From: Candidatus Iainarchaeum sp.
GTDB taxonomy: Archaea > B1Sed10-29
DNA: 5,876 nucleotides
Direction: 5' to 3'
Assembly: GCA_003551125.1 (NCBI GenBank)
Contig: PULY01000008.1
Location: 1 to 5,876, forward strand
The position numbers and the translations under genes were made by a program. Below the pieces are notes generated by a model. It saw nothing but the letters and a program-made list of their open reading frames with translations. It was not told the origin of the DNA and searched no databases. This document shows positions 1 to 5,411 of the stretch, one piece after another. How positions within the stretch are numbered: the first letter of the stretch is position 1; each line of letters begins with the position of its first letter.

Positions 1-15
1 AAAAATATTTTTGAG
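1..15 (-). terminator. T-rich end downstream of tRNA-Asn
   Basis: Read on the minus strand, the bases just after the tRNA 3' end form two short T-runs separated by an A (CAAAAATATTTTT). Oligo-T tracts commonly end archaeal tRNA transcripts. There is no stable GC hairpin and the region is cut by the window edge, so the call is tentative. Confidence 0.35.
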
Positions 16-88
16 CGTCGGGGAAGGGACTCGAACCCTCGACCGCACGGTTAACAGCCATGTGCTCTTCCAACTGAGCTACCCCGAC
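16..88 (-). tRNA. tRNA-Asn (anticodon GUU)
   Basis: The reverse strand folds as a full 73-nt cloverleaf. The 7-bp acceptor stem pairs GTCGGGG with CCCCGAC. The D-arm is GCTC/GAGC with an 8-nt loop. The 5-bp anticodon stem is CATGG/CCGTG (one G-U) around loop CTGTTAA, giving anticodon GTT. The variable loop has 5 nt, and the T-arm is GAGGG/CCCTT (one G-U) with loop TTCGAGT. The discriminator base is G, as usual for Asn. There is no intron and no encoded CCA, so CCA would be added by nucleotidyltransferase, as is common in archaea. It delivers asparagine at AAC/AAU codons. Confidence 0.97.
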
Positions 89-116
89 TTTTGTATTGAA
101 AAAGTTCTGTATTGGC

Positions 117-130
117 GATCTAATTATTTA
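117..130 (-). promoter_or_regulatory. Possible TATA box of tRNA-Asn
   Basis: On the minus strand an A/T-only element (TAAATAATTA, opposite 121-130) lies about 33-42 bases upstream of the mature tRNA 5' end. A start about 10 bases before the mature 5' end would put this element at the usual archaeal TATA distance. The whole spacer is AT-rich, so position is the main argument. Confidence 0.35.
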
Positions 131-160
131 TTGTGAATGTCTATATATGAATCTATTCCG

Positions 161-173
161 CACTATATAAAAA
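161..173 (+). promoter_or_regulatory. TATA-box promoter for the 111-aa gene
   Basis: CTATATAAAAAT at 163-174 is a strong match to an archaeal TATA box. A start about 25 bases downstream, near 193-196, would give a leader of roughly 55 bases before the ATG at 249. A second, weaker TATA-like string (CTATATATGA) sits at 141-150. A short near-palindrome, AACATCGGTGTT (189-200), overlaps the predicted start site and could be a regulator site, although it may be chance. The rest of the 89-248 spacer shows no other feature. Confidence 0.5.
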
Positions 174-248
174 TCACTTTCTAATAAAAACATCGGTGTT
201 CTTATTAATAAATAGAAAGAAGTTTTTACTCGTAAGGAGGTTTAATAA

Positions 249-584
249 ATGGGTTTTAAAATAATTGAGAGGGGTGAAGAGGAAAAGAGGAAGGATGAAG
301 AAGCAGGTTTAAATGTGGATATTATTGAGTTAGATGGTGATAAATATAGAGTTTCAACTGTTAATCTAGTTGATGAGGATATGGATGGTTTATTGGTCGA
401 TAAAGCTATTGAAAAAGCTAAAGAAGAAGGTTCTTATGAAACAAGTGTTTTTCCTTATAAAGAAGGAAAACCGGATTTGACTAATACTCTTTATTCTAAG
501 AGATATAAAAGTAAAAAAAAGGCTATCGAAGGTCATAAAGAAACTCTCAAGAAAATTGAATCGGGCGAAATTGATTTAAAGTAG
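249..584 (+). CDS. Hypothetical protein, small phage-like family
   Basis: This is a 111-aa charged, soluble protein with no signal peptide, membrane segment or Cys pair. The start is secure: a near-perfect Shine-Dalgarno AAGGAGG (234-240) lies 8 bases before the ATG, preceded by a good TATA box. Residues 1-20 are a Glu/Lys-rich lead. Residues 26-40 look like a beta strand pair (IELDGDKYRVSTVNL). Residues 63-68 read YETSVF, and 85-96 read RYKSKKKAIEGH, followed by a helix. The combination of a Thr-Val strand, a (Y/F)ET.VF block and a C-terminal RY-(8)-GH block resembles small uncharacterised proteins I associate with phages and prophages; this is recollection, not a search. The gene stands alone on the plus strand and converges on the next gene with 3 bases between stop codons. 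No function can be assigned. Confidence 0.78.
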   Translation: MGFKIIERGEEEKRKDEEAGLNVDIIELDGDKYRVSTVNLVDEDMDGLLVDKAIEKAKEEGSYETSVFPYKEGKPDLTNTLYSKRYKSKKKAIEGHKETLKKIESGEIDLK

Positions 585-587
585 CGA

Positions 588-980
588 TTATCTTTGAGTT
601 TGTTTGTTTAGATAGAAATAAACAGTTCTTACAGGTACATCCATTCTTTGACTTATTTCTTTAACTGATTTCCCTTTCTCTCTTAGTTGAAGCATTCTTT
701 CTATTTCTTCATCTGAATATTTTTTAGGTCTTCCCGGTGAAAATTCACCTGGTTCTAGATCTATTCCTCTTTCTTTTAATCTTTTAGATACTTTTTCTCC
801 AACTTGGTAGTACAGGCTTTCGGGACATTTTAGTTTTTTGAGAGCTTCCGCTCTTTCTATTATTTCTTCAGTTATTTCTTGAGTTGGTCTCAGTGAGATG
901 TACATTTCTTCTTCGTTTCCTTCTATTTTTTCCAGTTTCTCAAGAAGTTCTTCTTTATCCCGGCATTTTAGTACTTCCAT
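588..980 (-). CDS. DUF1699-like protein with C-terminal HTH (putative DNA-binding regulator)
   Basis: This is a 130-aa protein in two parts. Residues 1-80 contain YISLRPTQEIT (27-37), a helix, then LKCPESLYYQVG (50-61). This pattern, a Leu-rich strand with LRPT and a CPxSxY block, resembles the archaeal DUF1699 family known mainly from methanogens. After a GRPKKYSDEEI hinge (83-93), residues 86-126 form a resolvase/Hin-type helix-turn-helix (GKSVKEIS, then VPVRTVYFYL). The likely role is sequence-specific DNA binding; the target is unknown. GAGGGA (opposite 985-990) lies 4 bases before the ATG. The gene begins 97 bases after the top6A stop on the same strand, so it may be read through from top6A or from its own promoter. 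The HTH call is firm; the DUF1699 assignment is moderate. Confidence 0.88.
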   Translation of the reverse strand: MEVLKCRDKEELLEKLEKIEGNEEEMYISLRPTQEITEEIIERAEALKKLKCPESLYYQVGEKVSKRLKERGIDLEPGEFSPGRPKKYSDEEIERMLQLREKGKSVKEISQRMDVPVRTVYFYLNKQTQR

Positions 981-999
981 TTTATCCCTCAGTTAAATT

Positions 1000-1050
1000 T
1001 GTAATTATCTTATGCTCTGTAATTATTATTGATGTTGACTTTTATTAAGT
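1000..1050 (-). promoter_or_regulatory. Candidate promoter and direct-repeat operator of the HTH gene
   Basis: In the 97-base spacer between top6A and the HTH gene, the minus strand has a TATA-like ACTTAATAAAAG (opposite 1039-1050). An exact 9-base direct repeat, TGTAATTAT on the plus strand at 1000-1008 and 1018-1026, follows downstream; the copies are 18 bases apart, close to two helical turns. The repeats lie between the TATA element and the start codon, where a repressor would act, so autoregulation by the encoded HTH protein is possible. No T-run terminator for top6A is visible here. AT-richness raises the odds of chance matches. Confidence 0.33.
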
Positions 1051-1077
1051 TTTTGTTTTTTTATGTTTATTCTTATG

Positions 1078-2169
1078 CTATGGCAGGAATTCCTCGTTCT
1101 CTATTTTTTCAGGTAAGTATGTTTTAGCCACGAAATCTAGTGATTTGTTGGCTAATGCTTGTTGTTCTATTCTAACTCCTTTTTTCCTCATTTTTTTCAT
1201 TTCTTTAATCCATTCTGGGTGGTATTTGAACCATTCATAGTTTAGATTATGTTCTATTTTTTTCCTCGCTTGTTCATCGAGATTTTCTGTTACGTTGTGT
1301 AAGTCATATTTATCTATATCATCCATGGTCATTCCAACGAATTTTGAATTTGGAACTGCGTAATAATCATTGACGTGGGCTAATTGCATGGATCCATGTT
1401 TTAGAACACTATATATGTAGAATCCGTAAGGATCTCCATCTGTGAATGCTACTACAGGCAGATCTGTTTCATCTTGTAATCTTTTTAAGAATCTTTTCAC
1501 TCCTCTTGGTGCCATTCCTTGTCCAGTTACTAGTAAAGCATCTAAATCATCGTATGAGCCTTCTTCAACTAATCTTGAGTGCATCGCCTCTGTTTCTATG
1601 AATAGAATTAATTCTGCATCGTAATCCACAATTTCTACATCTTCCACGTTTCCAGGAATTGCCCATCCTCCTTTTCCTAGTTTTTTACAAGAAAATTCGT
1701 CTCCTGCTTGTTTTAGAGTTATGTCTCCGTATATTGATCCTCTACTTTTTGCACTAACATTCATTTGTTGTCTTACTATTCCTAAAGTTGCTTCCAAATC
1801 ATCTATTACTGCGCTGGATTCATTATCATCATCCCATGTATTTTTATTTGTTCCAGGAAGTTTATGTTTTAAATTGTAGTAGAGCTCTCTTTTGCTCACT
1901 GTTCTGTTGTTTTTTATGTATTCTTCAGCTGCTCTAGCTACTAATAGAGTTTGCATGAATTTTCTGACGTGTGATGCGTTTATGAATGATCTGGTTGATT
2001 TTTTACCAGTTATATCTATTATTTCTTTTTCTTCGTCGAATTCAACGTTTGATCTGGTTCTACTAGGTATTTGAAATGAAGGGGCTTCTTTTTTATTCAA
2101 TTTTTCCAGTAATTGATTTCCAAATTCATCTAATTCTTTCAGGGCTTTTTCTTGTGCTTTTTCAACCAT
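1078..2169 (-). CDS. top6A: DNA topoisomerase VI subunit A
   Basis: This is the catalytic DNA-cleaving subunit of the type IIB topoisomerase Topo VI (A2B2), a relative of eukaryotic Spo11, which makes double-strand breaks with 2-base overhangs to relax and decatenate DNA. At 363 aa it is full length. The winged-helix/5Y-CAP part carries SKRELYYNLK with tandem Tyr97-Tyr98; by alignment with Spo11 the second Tyr is the expected nucleophile. The TOPRIM domain follows: catalytic Glu192 in ILFIETEAM, then the metal-binding DGD at 244-246 in FTDGDPYGFYIYSV. The C-terminal block EQQALANKSLDFV and TYLPEK is typical of the family. AAGGTG (opposite 2177-2182) precedes the ATG by 7 bases. The top6B stop lies 14 bases upstream, so the two are co-transcribed, as expected for a fixed-stoichiometry complex. 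No key residue is missing. Confidence 0.97.
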   Translation of the reverse strand: MVEKAQEKALKELDEFGNQLLEKLNKKEAPSFQIPSRTRSNVEFDEEKEIIDITGKKSTRSFINASHVRKFMQTLLVARAAEEYIKNNRTVSKRELYYNLKHKLPGTNKNTWDDDNESSAVIDDLEATLGIVRQQMNVSAKSRGSIYGDITLKQAGDEFSCKKLGKGGWAIPGNVEDVEIVDYDAELILFIETEAMHSRLVEEGSYDDLDALLVTGQGMAPRGVKRFLKRLQDETDLPVVAFTDGDPYGFYIYSVLKHGSMQLAHVNDYYAVPNSKFVGMTMDDIDKYDLHNVTENLDEQARKKIEHNLNYEWFKYHPEWIKEMKKMRKKGVRIEQQALANKSLDFVAKTYLPEKIENEEFLP

Positions 2170-2183
2170 TTTTTTACACCTTT

Positions 2184-3728
2184 TTATTCATCTTCCTTTA
2201 TGTCGGAGAATCTCTGTTTTACTATTGATTGTAAGTGTTTTTTTATTTCTTCTTCTTTTTTACCGGTTATTTCCGACAATGATTTTGAGATTTCAGGGAT
2301 ATATATTTCAAAAGTTTTCTTTTTTTGTAATCTTTTCCTTTGTCTTCTTTTTCCCTTCAGATATTTTCCGAGTTTTCTACCTGTTTTCATCAGTGATAGT
2401 CTTATTTCGTTTAGTATTTCCTCTTCTTCAGCTATTGATTTCTTTCCAGCGCCTATATAAGGTACGTGTATTGATGTGAAGTTCACTAGTATTGTTACGG
2501 GTGTGTTATCTTTTATTCCATATCTGTCCCAGTCCACAGATTTTACTGCTTTTGTTATTGCACATGTTCCTTTGTTGAATAATAAGGGCACACGGTTTGA
2601 GAATCTCATTATTTCTATTTCGTTGTCTCCATTATTGTTTCCTGCTTTTCCACCGTATGCTAATGCTGTTTCAACGATGAAAGGTACTCCTCCTCTGTAT
2701 ACTTTTGGTTTTCTTTCTACAACTTGTTTAAATTCAGGTTCTAATTGTTCTTCTACTGCTTTTTCCAGTCTTTTCTTTCCTATTGGAACTAATACATCTG
2801 TTGGAGGTCTCATGAAGTCTGTTTCTTTGAAAGTTTGTACCAGTTCTTCTGCTTCATCCCATTTTAAGTCTTTAGGCATTTTATTCAGGTCAAAACTAAT
2901 TTTTTTCTGTATTTCTTTGACTTTTTTCCCGCTTATTCTTGTAAAGTCGTTTCTTAGGAATGATTTTATTTTATGTGAATTTGATCTGAGTGCATATCCT
3001 AATAAATCGTCCACTGTTACTCCTCTTGGATGTGGTTTTGCTTCTTTTGGCTTCGGAGGTATATCTTCTACAGCTCTATCGTATATTATTGTTTTTCCTT
3101 CAGGATCTACATAGGTTAATTTTAAATGTGGGTTTGCTAAAACTGTTCTTCTTAAATATTCATCTATTCCATATCTTCCTTTTTGATATAATACATTTTT
3201 AAGCTCTGTTTCTATTCTTGTACCTTTCATTTCTCCGCTGTATGTTTTTTTATTGTTTATTGATGCTCTGTTTTTCTTTACGTCTATTGATAATTCACAT
3301 TCTAGTATTTTTCCGTCCCCTTGTCCTGTTATTATCTTTGTAGGTTTTCCTGTTGTTACTTGGCCGAACATTACTGCTCCTGCTGCTCCTATTCCTTGTT
3401 GTCCTCTTTGTTGCATGAATCTGTGAAATTTAGTTCCAGCTAGCATTTGTCCAAATGCTTTTCCAATGTAATTTTCCGGTATTCCTGGCCCATTGTCTTC
3501 CACTATTACTTTGTAGTGTTCTGGTCCCATTTCTTCTATTTTTACGAATGCTTCGGGAAGATTATCTTCTTCTTCCTCTACTGCATCTATCATATTTGTT
3601 ACATATTCGTGTACTACTGTAGTTAGGCTTTTTATTTTACCTGAGTAGCCTAGCATCTGTCTGTTTTTCTTAAAGAATTCTGCTACTGAATGTTCCTGAA
3701 ATTCTTTGAATTGTTGGTTTTTCGGCAT
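2184..3728 (-). CDS. top6B: DNA topoisomerase VI subunit B
   Basis: This is the ATPase subunit of Topo VI, whose ATP-driven dimerisation gates strand passage through Top6A. The 514-aa protein has the GHKL (Bergerat) fold. The N-box EYVTNMIDA contains Glu41 (the expected general base) and Asn45 (Mg2+). G1 is VEDNGPGIP with Asp78, and G2 is RGQQGIG (108-114). A helix-two-turn-helix region covers about 235-310. The transducer domain includes IMRFSNRVPLLFNKG (373-387) and the switch lysine at about Lys429 in GAGKKSIA. The tail is a basic helix (KRRQRKRLQKKK) and a short helical end; there is no C-terminal Ig-like domain of the kind seen in some methanogen orthologues. AGGTGA (opposite 3736-3741) sits 7 bases before the ATG. 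It lies 40 bases after the HAD-KH stop and 14 bases before top6A, consistent with one operon. Confidence 0.97.
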   Translation of the reverse strand: MPKNQQFKEFQEHSVAEFFKKNRQMLGYSGKIKSLTTVVHEYVTNMIDAVEEEEDNLPEAFVKIEEMGPEHYKVIVEDNGPGIPENYIGKAFGQMLAGTKFHRFMQQRGQQGIGAAGAVMFGQVTTGKPTKIITGQGDGKILECELSIDVKKNRASINNKKTYSGEMKGTRIETELKNVLYQKGRYGIDEYLRRTVLANPHLKLTYVDPEGKTIIYDRAVEDIPPKPKEAKPHPRGVTVDDLLGYALRSNSHKIKSFLRNDFTRISGKKVKEIQKKISFDLNKMPKDLKWDEAEELVQTFKETDFMRPPTDVLVPIGKKRLEKAVEEQLEPEFKQVVERKPKVYRGGVPFIVETALAYGGKAGNNNGDNEIEIMRFSNRVPLLFNKGTCAITKAVKSVDWDRYGIKDNTPVTILVNFTSIHVPYIGAGKKSIAEEEEILNEIRLSLMKTGRKLGKYLKGKRRQRKRLQKKKTFEIYIPEISKSLSEITGKKEEEIKKHLQSIVKQRFSDIKEDE

Positions 3729-3768
3729 CTTAACGTCACCTATTGAATTTAAAGATCTTTATTTGTTT

Positions 3769-4956
3769 TTACCATGGTTTTTGTCTTCTTATCTCTTCAA
3801 GTTCTTTATAGACTGCACTGTGCGGTGCTCCTTGAATAAGTTTTAATATTCCTCTTTTAGCAAGGTTTATTTTATCTATTTCTCCTATTATAGATATCTT
3901 TTTTCCTTTGACAGAGATATGTGTTTTGCTTAATTTTTCCAATGTTTTTCTTGTTTTTCCTTTTTTTCCTATTATGCGAGATTTCACGCGGTTTATATCT
4001 TTATTTGAGTCCTTTGAATGTTCTGAAATATCTATTATCTCTATGTATATTTTAGGTTCTAGTAGTTTAAATGCTTTTCGGGGTGAAAAACCATACCCTA
4101 TGGCTTTTACTATGTCTATGGCTCTTATTGACTTCTCTGGGGACCTTCCCAAGTATCTTTTTATGGTCGTATCTCCTGTTTTTGAATCTATTTCTAGTTT
4201 AACATCCGTTGTTTCCTCTATCCTTTTTTTAGTTTCTCCTTTTTTACCTATTATTGCTCCTATTCTTTTTTTAGGTACTTTAACTTCTTTTTCTATTTCT
4301 TCTGCTTCTTCTAAGGCTATTGACATTATTTCTTCTATATTGTCTTTTATCTCCATATCTTCTGATTCAAGCTCTTCAAGTTCTTCTCTGTTGTGTACTC
4401 CTGTTGTCATTGCTATTACTCTGCAACCTGCATTTAAACCAGCTTTTACATCTACTTCGTGATCTCCTACGTATATAGATTCCTTTGGGTTTATTTTTAA
4501 CATTTCACAGGCTTTTTCTATTGGTTCTGGATGAGGTTTATTTTTATCCGTGTCATCTCCACCTATTAGAACATCGTACTTTATTTCTGGGTATTTTTCT
4601 ATATCGGAAAGTGCTTCTGATCTCATTTTTGTGGTAACTAATCCTATCTTGAATCCTTTTTTCCTCAGTTCTTCTAGTGTTTCTTTTACTCCTGGATAAA
4701 TCTCTCCTTTTTCATCTTGATTTAGATATATCTCATTGTAATCTTTTTTTACTTTTTCAGCTTCTTCTTCTGAAGCATCAAATAGCTTTATAATAGTTTT
4801 TTCCAGAGGATAACCTATCATTTCCTTTTTTATTCTTTTTTCTGTTTGTTTTTCGTATCCATTTTTGATTAATGCTTTGTTGACTGCTTTTACTATTGCA
4901 TCGAGATTTATCAAGGTTCCATCAATATCAAATAAAACTGCTTTATATCTCTTCAT
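3769..4956 (-). CDS. Fusion: HAD-family phosphatase + double-KH (Dim2/Pno1-like) RNA-binding protein
   Basis: This is one 395-aa frame with two normally separate proteins. Residues 1-215 are a complete HAD hydrolase. Motif I is DIDGTL (Asp10 nucleophile, Asp12 acid/base), with a small helical cap at about 16-85. Motif II is VTTK (107-110), motif III lysine is near 138-140 (NKPHPEP), and motif IV is GDHEVD with Asp165 and Asp169. The order resembles phosphoglycolate phosphatase-type enzymes; the substrate is unknown. Residues 223-395 match archaeal Dim2/Pno1-like proteins of about 180 aa. KH1 has GKKG at 237-240, a GYGFSPRKAFKLL linker lies at 287-299, and KH2 has GKKG at 330-333; that family binds 16S rRNA precursor during small-subunit maturation. 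GAGGA (opposite 4963-4967) lies 6 bases before the ATG. No stop or strong ribosome site separates the halves: Met202 and Met211 lack a clear Shine-Dalgarno. The position between rio1 and top6B is the conserved place for the KH gene alone. Confidence 0.93.
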   Translation of the reverse strand: MKRYKAVLFDIDGTLINLDAIVKAVNKALIKNGYEKQTEKRIKKEMIGYPLEKTIIKLFDASEEEAEKVKKDYNEIYLNQDEKGEIYPGVKETLEELRKKGFKIGLVTTKMRSEALSDIEKYPEIKYDVLIGGDDTDKNKPHPEPIEKACEMLKINPKESIYVGDHEVDVKAGLNAGCRVIAMTTGVHNREELEELESEDMEIKDNIEEIMSIALEEAEEIEKEVKVPKKRIGAIIGKKGETKKRIEETTDVKLEIDSKTGDTTIKRYLGRSPEKSIRAIDIVKAIGYGFSPRKAFKLLEPKIYIEIIDISEHSKDSNKDINRVKSRIIGKKGKTRKTLEKLSKTHISVKGKKISIIGEIDKINLAKRGILKLIQGAPHSAVYKELEEIRRQKPW

Positions 4957-4989
4957 TTTTATTCCTCTTTTGTTGGTTTAAGGAAATAC

Positions 4990-5003
4990 TTTGATAAAAG
5001 GAT
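4990..5003 (-). promoter_or_regulatory. Weak TATA candidate for the HAD-KH/top6 operon
   Basis: On the minus strand CTTTTATC (opposite 4993-5000) lies about 40 bases before the HAD-KH ATG, which would give a leader of about 15 bases. Another candidate, CTTTTATAGG (opposite 5070-5079), would give a longer leader. Because the plus-strand RNA unit separates this gene from rio1, some local promoter is expected, but neither match is strong. Confidence 0.3.
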
Positions 5004-5070
5004 ATTGGAATTTTCTCTATTTTTCAATAAATCGATTTTTGTATGAGGTATTTTAGAATACTTTTTATTC

Positions 5071-5104
5071 CTATAAAAGTTTCTTTGAGGGTTAAATATA
5101 TATA
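5071..5104 (+). promoter_or_regulatory. TATA elements for the plus-strand RNA unit
   Basis: Two good TATA-like strings occur on the plus strand: CTATAAAAG (5071-5079) and TTAAATATATATA (5092-5104). The second, preceded by GAGGG, would place a start near 5120-5130, just upstream of the first inverted repeat at 5152. The first would start near 5097-5102. Both point into the intergenic structured region and away from the HAD-KH gene. Confidence 0.5.
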
Positions 5105-5124
5105 CTATGCTTTTTATAATACTC

Positions 5125-5405
5125 ATAGTTTCACCCAAATGTGAGGAACTCAGCATTCAGTTTAATGGGAACCTGTAATGCTATGTGACTCAGGATGTAG
5201 ATGTTTGCGCCTTAGGAAAAGGTATTGACGCGAGGTGAAAAACATCGGAAAAAATAAGAGAAGCGATATGTTGAAGGCTATGAAAGAAATGGAGAAAGAC
5301 CTTCAAAGAGGGAAATTAAAAGGTACGGATGGACAGATTTTATAGTAGAAACTTAAATTTATTTTATGGAGAAAGGGAGATTAATATCTCCCTTTGAACT
5401 TATTT
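5125..5405 (+). ncRNA. Candidate structured RNA gene in the rio1/HAD-KH gap
   Basis: This holds most of the 455-base gap without a recognisable gene. Starting from the upstream TATA box there are three successive inverted repeats. Hairpin 1 pairs AGCATTCAG (5152-5160) with CTGTAATGCT (5173-5182), 9 bp with one bulged T. Hairpin 2 pairs GATGTTT (5200-5206) with AAACATC (5240-5246), enclosing GCG/CGC (5207-5209 with 5229-5231) and CCTT/AAGG (5210-5213 with 5219-5222) around loop AGGAA. Hairpin 3 pairs TTGAAGG (5271-5277) with CCTTCAA (5300-5306). A perfect terminator hairpin follows. The 5165-5250 stretch is visibly richer in G and C than its surroundings, as structured RNAs are in AT-rich archaea. 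I see no tRNA, SRP RNA, RNase P RNA, 5S rRNA or C/D-box signature. Ends are approximate. It could instead be the leader of the tiny ORF at 5235, or a decayed element. Confidence 0.5.
5235..5345 (+). CDS. Possible 36-aa basic micropeptide
   Basis: A GTG-initiated frame of 36 codons ends in TAG just before the terminator hairpin. The product is Lys-rich and mostly helical-looking (LKAMKEMEKDLQRGK), ending GTDGQIL. GAGGTGA (5232-5238) resembles a Shine-Dalgarno but overlaps the GTG rather than preceding it. The alternative ATG at 5268 has no clear ribosome site. It shares its bases with hairpins 2 and 3 of the candidate RNA, so it may be only a chance frame inside an RNA gene. No family is recognised. 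Confidence 0.22.
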   Translation: MKNIGKNKRSDMLKAMKEMEKDLQRGKLKGTDGQIL

Positions 5406-5410
5406 TTTCT
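5372..5410 (+). terminator. Intrinsic-type terminator hairpin with T-tract
   Basis: AAAGGGAGAT (5372-5381) and ATCTCCCTTT (5386-5395) form a perfect 10-bp stem with a 4-base loop, followed by GAACTTATTTTTTCTTTT. The T-tract lies on the plus strand, so it terminates rightward transcription; the minus-strand side has no T-run. The tract reaches into the last codons of the opposing rio1 gene (stop at 5412-5414). The hairpin could also protect the rio1 mRNA 3' end. Confidence 0.75.
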
Positions 5411-5411
5411 T

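Noticed and set aside
16..248. Integration of a mobile element at the tRNA-Asn gene, suggested by the phage-like neighbour
   Set aside because: Elements normally insert at the tRNA 3' end, which faces the left edge (position 16), while the phage-like gene lies on the 5' side. No repeat of the tRNA 3' end and no integrase are in the window.
1442..3202. Several plus-strand frames of 60-212 codons opposite top6A and top6B
   Set aside because: They are antisense shadows of well-supported topoisomerase genes. Their products are Ser/Leu/Phe-rich strings of the kind made by reading Glu/Lys codons backwards, and they lack domains or consistent ribosome sites.
3908..4462. 184-codon plus-strand frame opposite the HAD-KH gene
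   Set aside because: It is the antisense shadow of the KH half; Ser/Ile/Phe-rich with no motif.
4959..5156. 65-codon minus-strand frame just upstream of the HAD-KH gene
   Set aside because: Its composition (Ile, Asn, Ser, Lys, little Glu) is unlike the real proteins here and typical of translated AT-rich spacer. It has no recognisable motif and overlaps the plus-strand TATA boxes and hairpin 1. An internal ATG has a weak GGTGA before it, so a real small gene cannot be fully excluded.
5125..5405. RNase P RNA, SRP RNA, cobalamin riboswitch or C/D-box RNA identity for the structured region
   Set aside because: GAGGAA and GGGAA fragments gave weak hints. The ACAGNAANC core of RNase P, the SRP helix 8 asymmetric loop, the terminal B12 box and paired C/D boxes were not found.
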